From Clostridia bacterium (GTDB taxonomy: Bacteria > Bacillota > Clostridia > Christensenellales > DUVY01): a stretch of 5,890 nucleotides of DNA. Positions 1 to 5,769 of the stretch are shown piece by piece. The first letter of the stretch is position 1. Each line of letters begins with the position of its first letter. Made by a program: the position numbers and the translations under genes. Location of the stretch: the NCBI GenBank assembly GCA_026001225.1, contig BNZQ01000080.1:1-5890 (forward strand), in the 5' to 3' direction. The notes below the pieces were generated by a model that saw nothing but the letters and a program-made list of their open reading frames with translations, made no database searches and had not been told where the DNA came from.

Positions 1-94
1 GCAAGCCCGCCAGGCTGTAGCTTTTGGAGAAGGTTTGCACGACGCACAGATTTTTATATTTTTGAATCAGGGGTAAACAGGTTTGCCCCGAAAA
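1..94 (-). pseudogene. Fragment of HisC-like PLP-dependent aminotransferase (N-terminal half missing, runs off window)
   Basis: The minus strand reads [20 protein letters not shown] and then SYSLAGL up to the window edge. This is the central block of class I/II aminotransferases of the histidinol-phosphate aminotransferase type, where the lysine of the TFSKS..LAG motif (codon at 25-23) forms the Schiff base with pyridoxal phosphate. Homology can be followed back to a Phe-Ser-Gly-Gln just before it, about position 94. Beyond that the same frame stays open to a stop at 415-413, but it is only the reverse complement of the next gene and lacks the expected DEAYxDF motif. So the 5' half of the gene is absent. 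HisC makes histidinol phosphate from imidazole acetol phosphate, but related aminotransferases share this motif, so the substrate is not settled. The break could be a true pseudogene or a chimeric join in the contig. Confidence 0.7.
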
Positions 95-118
95 CGCGGC
101 GATCGGGGGTATGTTGCG

Positions 119-2110
119 ATGAGTGAACGGGAGGAGAAAGCGGTTTTGGCGACGGAACGAAAAGAGGAAGTGGAGCGGGAGATTTTGACGACGGGACAGC
201 AAAGGGAAAAGGAGCAGAAGGAGCAGGAAGATATTCGCCGAAAGATCGTCGAGCGCCTTGCACAAATATTTAAGACCGGACCGTACGGCGTACCCAAACG
301 GTGGGACGGCGACGATTTTTTTAAAACCTTGTCCGACTTGTTCCGTACATATTGCGCCGCCGTTCGGATCGCCGTAGACGGGCTTTCGGGTCAATCGGAT
401 TGCGAGCAGACGTTAAAACGGTTTATGCCGGACGGCTTGCCGGAAATTGTTTCGGAGATTTGCGACGGATTACAAAAGGTCGTTCGATTGAATTGCGGCG
501 GTTTGCCCGTCGACGCGTTTGCCGCTTTTCAAAAGGTCATGGAGCGTTTGCAAAAAGAACCTCTGTATACCGATAAACAAGACGAGATTGTATGGTACAG
601 GGTACGCAAGGTGGAGGAGAACAGGGAGCATACCCGCCGAGAGATTTTTCACGTCCCTTTTAAAATGCGGCATCGGATCGCTTCCCGGCGGTACAGCATT
701 CCGGGCTATCCCTGCCTGTATCTGTGCGATAAAATCGAGCTGTGCATGGAGGAAGCGGCGGGCGAGAACAAGAAATACACGGTCGTCTCGGAATTCCGCC
801 TGCGCCGCCGCTATGATTTTAAGGCCAATCCCGCGTTGCGGATATTCGATATCGGCTTAAAACCAGGGGACGCGTTTCCAGAGAACGACGTTCGCAAAGC
901 CTTTACCTATATTTTATGGTATCCGCTGATCGCGGCTTGCTCCTATATCCGCGTTCATTCCGGCGCGGATTTTTATTTTTATCCGGAATATATCGTGCCG
1001 CAGCTTTTGATGCAGTGGCTGAGAAAGAGCGCGGAAAACGCGAGCATCGTTTACGGGGTGCGGTATTTTTCCTGTGTTTCCGAGGCGGCCGGCAACATGG
1101 GCTATAATTATGCTTTCGCGAGCTGCGGCGGCGCGGACCAAACCTATTGCCCCAGCCTCGATCGGCTTTTCGTGTTGACAAAGCCGGCTTTTTTAGACGA
1201 ATACAAGACCCAAAATTCCTTTATCGACTATGGCAAGGTGACAGAGGATTTGGCGAAAGCAGACGGGGGGCGGGTTTCCGACGGCGATGGGAAAATCCAA
1301 AAGGACTATTTCGAGGATACGGAGGTAATCGTGCCTCCGGAAGTCGGCGAAATTTCCGACCGAGTTTTCGAGGAAAACCGAAATATCCGCAGGTTAACGC
1401 TTGGCGTGAATGTCCAACGGATCGGGGGATGGGCGTTTAGCCATTGCGAAAACCTAAAAGAAGTCGTATTTGCGCCCGACAGCGGATTGGAGGAAATCGG
1501 CGACTATGCTTTTTTCGAGAGCGGGCTTGAACGGATCGAACTTCCCAAGGGGGTCAAACGGATCGGAAACAGCGCGTTTAGCTATTGCAGAAAACTGAAA
1601 GAAGTCGTATTTGTGTCCGACGGCGAATTGGAGGAAATCGGCAAATCCGCTTTTCGGAGGAGCAAATTTGAACGGATCGAGATTCCCAAGGGGGTCAAAC
1701 GGATCGGAAAAGGTGCGCTTAGCTGGTGCAACAATCTTAAAGAGGTCGTATTTGCGCCCGACGGCGAATTGGAGGAAATCGGCGAATCCGCTTTTTGGTG
1801 GAGCGGGCTTGAACGGATTGAGATTCCCAAGGGAGTCAAACGGATCGGGAAAAATGCGTTTGACTCTTGCAGAAACCTGAAAGAGGTCGTATTTGCGCCC
1901 GACGGCGAATTGGAGGAAATCGGCGAATCCGCTTTTTGGTGGAGCGGGCTTGAACGGATTGAGATTCCCAAGGGAGTCAAACGGATCGGGAAAAATGCGT
2001 TTTGCTTCTGCAATCATCTTAAAGAAGTCGTCATTCCGGCTCACTTATCCGAGGCTATCAAACATGCTTTACCGAAAGGGTGGACGGGCAAAATAACGGT
2101 GCGGCCGTGA
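119..2110 (+). CDS. RES-like domain protein fused to BspA-type leucine-rich repeats
   Basis: A 663-aa protein with no signal peptide or membrane segment, so probably cytosolic. Residues 1-45 are a charged Glu/Lys/Arg coiled-coil-like helix and 50-155 look helical. Residues 155-360 resemble RES-domain proteins: YRVR with R161, an FHVPF block, [13 protein letters not shown] at 190-202, an acidic pair E211-E212, [15 protein letters not shown] near 290-304, and RYFS with S318. R161, E211/212 and S318 are candidates for the Arg-Glu-Ser triad. Studied RES toxins consume NAD+ or ADP-ribosylate a target. Residues 402-650 are BspA-like LRRs (IPxxVxxIGxxAF..C..L), ending in four 47-aa double repeats; such solenoids usually bind proteins. 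ATG 119 is preferred because GGGGG at 105-109 lies 9 nt upstream; an in-frame TTG at 83 would add 12 residues. The gene ends 13 bp before the QueG-like gene, so co-transcription is plausible. No antitoxin is visible. The LRR call is firm; the RES call is motif recognition only. Confidence 0.85.
   Translation: MSEREEKAVLATERKEEVEREILTTGQQREKEQKEQEDIRRKIVERLAQIFKTGPYGVPKRWDGDDFFKTLSDLFRTYCAAVRIAVDGLSGQSDCEQTLKRFMPDGLPEIVSEICDGLQKVVRLNCGGLPVDAFAAFQKVMERLQKEPLYTDKQDEIVWYRVRKVEENREHTRREIFHVPFKMRHRIASRRYSIPGYPCLYLCDKIELCMEEAAGENKKYTVVSEFRLRRRYDFKANPALRIFDIGLKPGDAFPENDVRKAFTYILWYPLIAACSYIRVHSGADFYFYPEYIVPQLLMQWLRKSAENASIVYGVRYFSCVSEAAGNMGYNYAFASCGGADQTYCPSLDRLFVLTKPAFLDEYKTQNSFIDYGKVTEDLAKADGGRVSDGDGKIQKDYFEDTEVIVPPEVGEISDRVFEENRNIRRLTLGVNVQRIGGWAFSHCENLKEVVFAPDSGLEEIGDYAFFESGLERIELPKGVKRIGNSAFSYCRKLKEVVFVSDGELEEIGKSAFRRSKFERIEIPKGVKRIGKGALSWCNNLKEVVFAPDGELEEIGESAFWWSGLERIEIPKGVKRIGKNAFDSCRNLKEVVFAPDGELEEIGESAFWWSGLERIEIPKGVKRIGKNAFCFCNHLKEVVIPAHLSEAIKHALPKGWTGKITVRP
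913..1039 (+). repeat. 127-bp exact direct repeat, internal copy (inside the RES-like domain)
   Basis: Identical base for base to 5764-5890. The base before differs (T at 912, G at 5763), so the match is exactly 127 bp long and is limited on the right only by the window end. This copy is in its natural coding context, residues about 266-307 of the RES-LRR protein, and continues smoothly on both sides. Confidence 0.97.
1487..2050 (+). repeat. Four tandem 141-bp (47-aa) repeats coding for BspA-type LRRs
   Basis: In-frame units begin at 1487, 1628, 1769 and 1910, each starting LEEIG and containing two LRRs (LExIxxPxGVKRIG and LKEVVF). Units 3 and 4 share a perfect 123-bp match, 1739-1861 against 1880-2002, including wobble positions, while units 1 and 2 have diverged. 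This points to recent duplication or gene conversion at the 3' end. Differences concentrate at the variable loop positions (for example SYC, SWC, DSC and CFC after the AF or AL). Confidence 0.9.
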
Positions 2111-2123
2111 CGGCCGGAAAGAA

Positions 2124-2915
2124 ATGAAGGAAGCGCGCGAGATTATAGAGCGGTACTTCGCCGAATACGCCGTTTGCCCGGCGGAGGACGGGGGAGCGGT
2201 CGTCTTGACGAAAACCGCCTATACGCCGTACGGGGACCCCGGGGAGGGATATTTTCTGATCGACGCGTACTATCCCGCCGCCAACGAGGCTTATCACAAA
2301 ACGGTCCGGCTGATCGCGGACTTGAACGCCGCCGGAATCGCCGCCGAACGGTACGCGAAATTCGGGTTCAAGGAATTAGCCGTGCGCGGCGGCTTGGCCG
2401 ACCGTGTGTACCGGAACACGCTGGCGTATTCCGGCCGCGACGGAAGCCGGTTCGCGCTGTCCGGCCTCTGTGTCGCCGGCTTCGGGCAACCGTTGCCGCC
2501 GCGCCCCGGGCCCGCGGATACGGCCGAACCGCCGGGCCGCCAAAATACGGCGTGCGGGGATTGCGGTCAATGCGTCCGCGCGTGTCCGACGGGGGCGATC
2601 TCCGCGACGGGCTTCGACCGGGCCAAATGCTTGCGCCAATACATGGCGGACGGGGCGTTTCCCGACGAACGGGCGGCGAGGGCGGCGGGTCGGCGGCTGT
2701 GGGGGTGCGATCTTTGTCAGGCTTGCTGTCCCGCGAATTCCGATAAAACAACGCCTATGCCCGCCGAATTGCGGGAACTGCTGAAAATCGAGGGCTTTGT
2801 CGAGAACATATCCGCCCGCGTAAAGGGTTTGATTCCGTGGATCGGCGCGAATTACGCGAAGCCCGAAAAATTAAAACGCTTGGCGGAGCAGCTTTTGAAA
2901 GGCCGGGATTTATGA
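2124..2915 (+). CDS. QueG-like (epoxyqueuosine reductase-like) protein with two [4Fe-4S] motifs
   Basis: A 263-aa soluble protein. Residues 144-158 carry C-G-D-C-G-Q-C-V-R-A-C-P-T-G-A, with C144, C147, C150 and C154, followed by C169 and then G-C-D-L-C-Q-A-C-C-P-A-N at 194-205 (C195, C198, C201 or C202). This pair of motifs is the double-cluster signature of QueG, which reduces epoxyqueuosine to queuosine in tRNA using cobalamin. The upstream stretch with RNTL (98-101) and GSRFALSG (107-114) also matches the family. It is shorter than typical QueG (about 310-380 aa), the DTxPxxER motif holding QueG's catalytic acid reads AAGIAAER, and there is no C-terminal HEAT-repeat extension. It could be a divergent QueG or another Fe-S reductase that kept the fold. 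The ribosome binding site is weak (GGAAAG at 2116-2121), which fits coupling to the gene 13 bp upstream. A TTGAAA-18-TATAAA promoter-like pair overlaps its 3' end. Confidence 0.8.
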   Translation: MKEAREIIERYFAEYAVCPAEDGGAVVLTKTAYTPYGDPGEGYFLIDAYYPAANEAYHKTVRLIADLNAAGIAAERYAKFGFKELAVRGGLADRVYRNTLAYSGRDGSRFALSGLCVAGFGQPLPPRPGPADTAEPPGRQNTACGDCGQCVRACPTGAISATGFDRAKCLRQYMADGAFPDERAARAAGRRLWGCDLCQACCPANSDKTTPMPAELRELLKIEGFVENISARVKGLIPWIGANYAKPEKLKRLAEQLLKGRDL

Positions 2916-2924
2916 TAATATAAA
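2895..2924 (+). promoter_or_regulatory. Possible sigma-A promoter at the end of the QueG-like gene
   Basis: TTGAAA (2895-2900) and TATAAA (2919-2924) are separated by 18 bp, a good fit to a housekeeping promoter, and would serve the Sel1-repeat gene. The transcript would begin near 2931 and so carry the hairpin at 2944-2987 in its leader. That hairpin might block or attenuate it. The region is A/T-rich, so a chance match is quite possible. Confidence 0.3.
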
Positions 2925-2943
2925 TTAAGTTTTTTAAAGGGGG

Positions 2944-2987
2944 GAGGCGGGGGAAACCTTTTTGTAAAAAGGTTTCCCCCGCGCCTC
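2944..2987 (+). terminator. Strong hairpin, probable intrinsic terminator or palindromic repeat element
   Basis: A perfect 15-bp stem (2949-2963 with 2966-2980, GGGGGAAACCTTTTT and its complement) closes on a 2-nt loop, or on a wider loop if the A/T pairs open. It is extended by GAGGC (2944-2948) with GCCTC (2983-2987) across a 2-nt bulge. The run after it is TTTCTAAAAATTTT, not a clean T-tract, so termination efficiency is uncertain. It sits 29 bp after the QueG-like stop and 38 bp before the Sel1 start. Its flanks resemble the element at 4380-4440, so it may be a member of a dispersed palindrome family. Confidence 0.5.
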
Positions 2988-3025
2988 TTTCTAAAAATTT
3001 TAACTATTCTATAAGGAGCGAAAGT

Positions 3026-4267
3026 ATGAAATATCGACCCGACCCGAAGCGGCTGGCGAAAGCGGAGGCGGGCGACGCGGAGGCGCAGTTTGATCTTGCG
3101 GGCGATTACCGTTTCGACGATTTCGACGGCAAGGACGGCGCGGAGGAAAAGGAGCGGGAAGCGGCGGCGTTTCCGTGGTACGTTAAAGCCGCCGGGCAGG
3201 GCTATACCGACGCGGAGGAAGCCCTCGGTTCCTGTTACCGTTTCGGGCGGGGCACGGCGCCCGATGCGGAAAAGGCGCGGGTTTGGCTGAAAAAAGCGGC
3301 CGACAAGGGCAACGCCGAAGCGCGGCTCGGTTTGGGCGATTTGGCCGACGAGGAGGAGGATTACGCCGAGGCCGTAAAATGGTATTCCCTTGCCGCGGAC
3401 AGCGACGACACGCGCGTGGCGGAGGACGCGGCGGAGAACCTCGCGCGGTATTACGAGGAGGGCTTGGGCGTTCCGCGGGACGAGCGGAGGGCGGAGGAGT
3501 ACCGGAAACGGGCGGGAGCGGCGGCCGCCGAGCAAAAAGCGCGCGACGCCGAACGGGACGCATATTATAAAATGTCCCATGAGGAACGCTACGTTTACAA
3601 CCGGCAAGAGGACGCGGCAAAAAATGTCGCGGGCGCGGAAGGGCATCTCGCCGTTTATTATTACGTGGATAAGAAATACGCGGACGCGCTTCCGTGGGCG
3701 CAAAGGGGGGCGGACAAAGGCGATCCCCGCGCGCAAAACATTTTGGCAAGATTTTTCGACAAGAATCAGGATATTCCGCATTTCGAAGCATTGGGCTTGA
3801 AAAAGAACGCGAAAAAAGCGGAAAGCTTGTATATTCTTGCGGCTTTCGGGCTATTAAAAAACGAAAAAGAAACCTTTAACGCGAATTGGCTGGGGGATCA
3901 GTATTCTTACGGTTTTGACGTTTTTCCAAAGAATCCCCACGCGTCGGCTTGCTGGTGTACGCTTGCCGCCGCCGCGGGCAACAAGTATGCGATCGGGCAT
4001 TTGACGCGCTGCCATTTAAAGGTTGACTTGGAAACGGCGGAGCGGTTCATTTTAGAGGAAAAGGAAAGGGCCGAGCGGTATTTGGCGGCGGGAGAGATGC
4101 AAGGCGAGTCCGATCCGGACAGCGGGACGGCGGCAAGCGGAACAGGGGACGCGCGCAAGGCCGAGAAACGCGCGGAGAGGGAGCGCCGCAAGGCCGAGAA
4201 GAGGGAAGCGAAGGAAGCGCGCAAGGCCGAGAAGCGCGCGGAAAAGGAACGCCGGCGGGAAAGATAA
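3026..4267 (+). CDS. Sel1-like repeat (SLR) protein with basic C-terminal tail
   Basis: A 413-aa cytosolic protein with no signal peptide. Sel1/TPR-like helical pairs are visible at residues 13-58 (AGDAEAQFDLAGDYRF, then WYVKAAGQG), 59-94 (DAEEALGSCYRFGRG, then A..WLKKAADKG), 95-126 (NAEARLGLGDL, then AVKWYSLAA), 132-164 (AAENLARYYEEGLGV, then AEEYRKRAG) and 202-245, with weaker repeats at 255-345. SLR solenoids act as protein-binding scaffolds; the partner cannot be read from sequence. Residues 375-413 form a highly charged Arg/Lys/Glu/Ala tail with a 22-residue repeat (RKAEKRAE...), likely a single long helix, possibly nucleic-acid or ribosome binding. ATG 3026 has an excellent AAGGAG at 3013-3018, 7 nt upstream, in contrast to its neighbours. 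It is probably expressed on its own, because hairpins lie on both sides (2944-2987 and 4270-4324). Confidence 0.88.
   Translation: MKYRPDPKRLAKAEAGDAEAQFDLAGDYRFDDFDGKDGAEEKEREAAAFPWYVKAAGQGYTDAEEALGSCYRFGRGTAPDAEKARVWLKKAADKGNAEARLGLGDLADEEEDYAEAVKWYSLAADSDDTRVAEDAAENLARYYEEGLGVPRDERRAEEYRKRAGAAAAEQKARDAERDAYYKMSHEERYVYNRQEDAAKNVAGAEGHLAVYYYVDKKYADALPWAQRGADKGDPRAQNILARFFDKNQDIPHFEALGLKKNAKKAESLYILAAFGLLKNEKETFNANWLGDQYSYGFDVFPKNPHASACWCTLAAAAGNKYAIGHLTRCHLKVDLETAERFILEEKERAERYLAAGEMQGESDPDSGTAASGTGDARKAEKRAERERRKAEKREAKEARKAEKRAEKERRRER
4151..4253 (+). repeat. 66-bp direct repeat in the tail of the Sel1-repeat gene
   Basis: The 37-bp segment starting GCGCGCAAGGCCGAGAA at 4151 recurs at 4217 with a few substitutions, an offset of 66 bp or 22 codons. 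It encodes the repeated ARKAEKRAE(R/K)ER helix. The in-frame spacing suggests growth of the charged tail by duplication. Confidence 0.75.
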
Positions 4268-4269
4268 AG

Positions 4270-4324
4270 GGGAGTGGCCAAATAGCACTGTTGCCCGTCT
4301 GAACAGCACTCTTTGGCCACTCCC
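4270..4324 (+). repeat. Long intergenic palindrome (13-bp perfect stem with nested inner stem)
   Basis: GGGAGTGGCCAAA at 4270-4282 is the exact reverse complement of 4312-4324. Inside it, AG/CT (4284-4285 with 4309-4310) and CTGTT/AACAG (4288-4292 with 4302-4306) extend the pairing, leaving a 9-nt loop (4293-4301). The hexamer AGCACT also occurs as a direct repeat at 4284 and 4305. It begins 3 bp after the Sel1 stop. No T-tract follows (GATAAAAAGG), so it is not a standard intrinsic terminator, though it could act as a 3'-end stabiliser or be a dispersed palindromic element. Confidence 0.8.
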
Positions 4325-4339
4325 GATAAAAAGGCGGAT

Positions 4340-4368
4340 TTGCTTTTCGGCGGGACATGTGATACAAT
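4340..4368 (+). promoter_or_regulatory. Probable uvrC promoter with extended -10
   Basis: TTGCTT at 4340-4345 and TACAAT at 4363-4368 are 17 bp apart, and TGA (4360-4362) just before the -10 gives the extended TGn motif. The -10 matches the sigma-A consensus at five of six positions, the -35 at three of six. Transcription would begin near 4375, leaving a leader of about 135 nt with the hairpin and tandem repeats before uvrC. Confidence 0.5.
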
Positions 4369-4399
4369 TTTAAAGGTGAAAGTTTTTTGAAAAAGGCGC

Positions 4400-4480
4400 G
4401 GAAAAGACTTTTTTTCAAAAAAGTTTTTTCCGAAAATTTCCAAAAAGCCTCCCAAAAAGCCTCCCAAAAAGTTTTTCCGC
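4400..4480 (+). repeat. A/T-rich hairpin plus 12-bp tandem repeat with alternative pairing in the uvrC leader
   Basis: GGAAAAGACTTTTTT (4400-4414) pairs with 4417-4431 over 15 positions, with one G-T wobble and a 2-nt loop. Downstream, AAAAAGCCTCCC occurs twice in tandem (4442-4453, 4454-4465) followed by AAAAAG. The stretch AAAAAGTTTTTCCGC at 4466-4480 can also pair with the same left arm (4398-4414, one bulge), so the two foldings exclude each other. The left flank AAGTTTTTTGAAA and the GGCG-GG-GAAA core resemble the element around 2928-2987, suggesting one repeat family. Confidence 0.65.
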
Positions 4481-4509
4481 AAAAATTCAAGTAAAACACG
4501 ACAAATAAA

Positions 4510-5769
4510 ATGACCGATATCATCAATGAAAAACTGCAAACATTGCCCGAATCCAGCGGCGTGTATATCATGTACGACAAGGACGGCGCGATCATCTACG
4601 TCGGAAAGGCGGTGGTTTTAAAGAACCGCGTCCGGCAGTATTTTCACGCGGGGGTCAAGGCCGAGAAGGTGCGGCGCATGGTGGAGGCCGCCGCCGATTT
4701 CAGCTATATCATCACGCCGACCGAGCTGGACGCGCTGGCGTTAGAGAGCAACCTCATCAAAAAGCACCAGCCGAAATTCAATATTCTGTTAAAGGACGAC
4801 CGCTCTCACCCCTATATCAAGATCGATTTTCGGGAAAAATATCCCGGTTTGGAAATCACGCGCCGGCTGAAACGGGACGGGGCAAGGTACTTCGGCCCGT
4901 TTTTCGGCGGTATCCGCTGTAAGGACCTCGTGGAGCTGATCAAGGCCGCCTATCCGATCCGCACTTGCAAATTAGACCTCGATAAAAAGGCGCCGAAAAA
5001 CCGCCGCGAATGCCTCAATTACCATATGGGGCAATGCCTGGGGCCTTGCACGGGAAAGGCGACGCCGGAAGACTACCGCGCTTGTTTGGAGCGCGTGTCG
5101 GCGTTTTTGAACGGCAAGGACAGGGATATAGAGGAGGTTTTAAAGGAGAAAATGTCGGCGGCGGCGGCGCGCGAGGAGTTCGAGACCGCGCTGGTGTGCC
5201 GCGACCGTCTGGCCGTGCTGGAACGCTTGAAAGAAAAGACCGTGACCGCCCTGCCCAAAAATATCGACCTCGACGCGCTGGCCTACGCGACCGACGACAG
5301 CTATTCGGTCATCTCGGTTTTGAGCGTGCGCGGCGGCAAAATGATCGCGTGCGAAAACTTTCCGATCATCGACGCGTCTTTGACCGTCTATCAGGCGTTG
5401 TCGGCCTTTATCCCGCAGTACTACGCGGGCCGCAAACCGCCCGCCGAAATTCTGTTGCCGCAGGAGCCGGAGGAGGCCGGCGCGCTGACCGATTGGCTGA
5501 ACGGCGCGTACGCGGCGTTCGGCAGAACCGGACTGGCCGTGCCCAAGGCGGGCGTCAAACGGCGGCTGTTAGAGGCGGCGGATCAAAACGCGCGGGACTT
5601 CCTGGTCAAATCGGTGGACGAAATGAAGCGGAAGCAGGATATGACGCTGGGCGCGGTGGACAGGCTGCAAACCGATTTAGGGCTGAAACGCGCGCCGCGC
5701 CGGATCGAATGCTATGATATTTCCAACATCGGCGGGCAGGACAAGGTGGCGTCCATGGTCGTGTTTATG
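4510..5769 (+). CDS. uvrC: UvrC, excinuclease ABC subunit C, 3'-truncated by a foreign junction
   Basis: UvrC makes both incisions around bulky DNA lesions in nucleotide-excision repair after loading by UvrA and UvrB. About 419 of roughly 600 usual residues are present. Residues 12-100 are the GIY-YIG nuclease (3' incision): GVY at 17-19, IYVG at 29-32, R40 and E79. Cysteines 153, 168, 176 and 180 match the positions of the Fe-S ligands known in UvrC. Residues 208-240 are the UVR motif that contacts UvrB. ECYDISN at 400-406 begins the RNase H-like 5'-incision nuclease, with D403 as the first catalytic Asp. The native sequence ends at about VVF (417-419). From 5764 the DNA is identical to 913-1039, so the remaining RNase H-like part and the helix-hairpin-helix domain are missing; the frame stays open to the window edge but reads unrelated residues. 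ATG 4510 is chosen by homology to UvrC N-termini. No Shine-Dalgarno precedes it, which is unusual for this window. A promoter is proposed at 4340-4368. Confidence 0.93.

Noticed and set aside
35..60. Promoter-like TTGCAC...TATATT upstream of the RES-LRR gene
   Set aside because: The spacer is only 14 bp and the elements lie inside the aminotransferase coding fragment, so a chance match is more likely.
83..118. Upstream TTG start for the RES-LRR protein
   Set aside because: AGGGG at 69-73 gives it a possible ribosome binding site, but ATG at 119 has its own GGGGG and the stretch overlaps the aminotransferase junction; the extra 12 residues cannot be supported.
1454..2044. 196-aa minus-strand ORF with repeats opposite the LRR region
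   Set aside because: It is the antisense shadow of the 141-bp repeats; its periodicity only mirrors the LRR coding repeats and it has no supporting ribosome binding site or recognisable family.
2852..3781. 309-aa minus-strand ORF opposite the Sel1-repeat gene
   Set aside because: It overlaps a well-supported gene that has AAGGAG and Sel1 motifs, is Arg/Pro-rich as expected of a GC-rich antisense frame, and crosses the hairpin.
4442..4471. CRISPR-like or satellite array
   Set aside because: Only two and a half copies of a 12-bp unit without spacers; neither this nor the LRR repeats has CRISPR architecture and no cas gene is present.
3907..4539. 210-aa and overlapping 182-aa minus-strand ORFs through the spacer before uvrC
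   Set aside because: They are open only because the Arg/Lys-rich tail and the hairpin repeats lack stops on that strand; the translation has no family resemblance and spans the Sel1 gene end, promoter and uvrC start.
5010..5717. 235-aa plus-strand ORF inside uvrC
   Set aside because: Out-of-frame shadow of UvrC; Arg/Gly-rich with no domain, while the uvrC frame shows unmistakable GIY-YIG, UVR and RNase H-like motifs.
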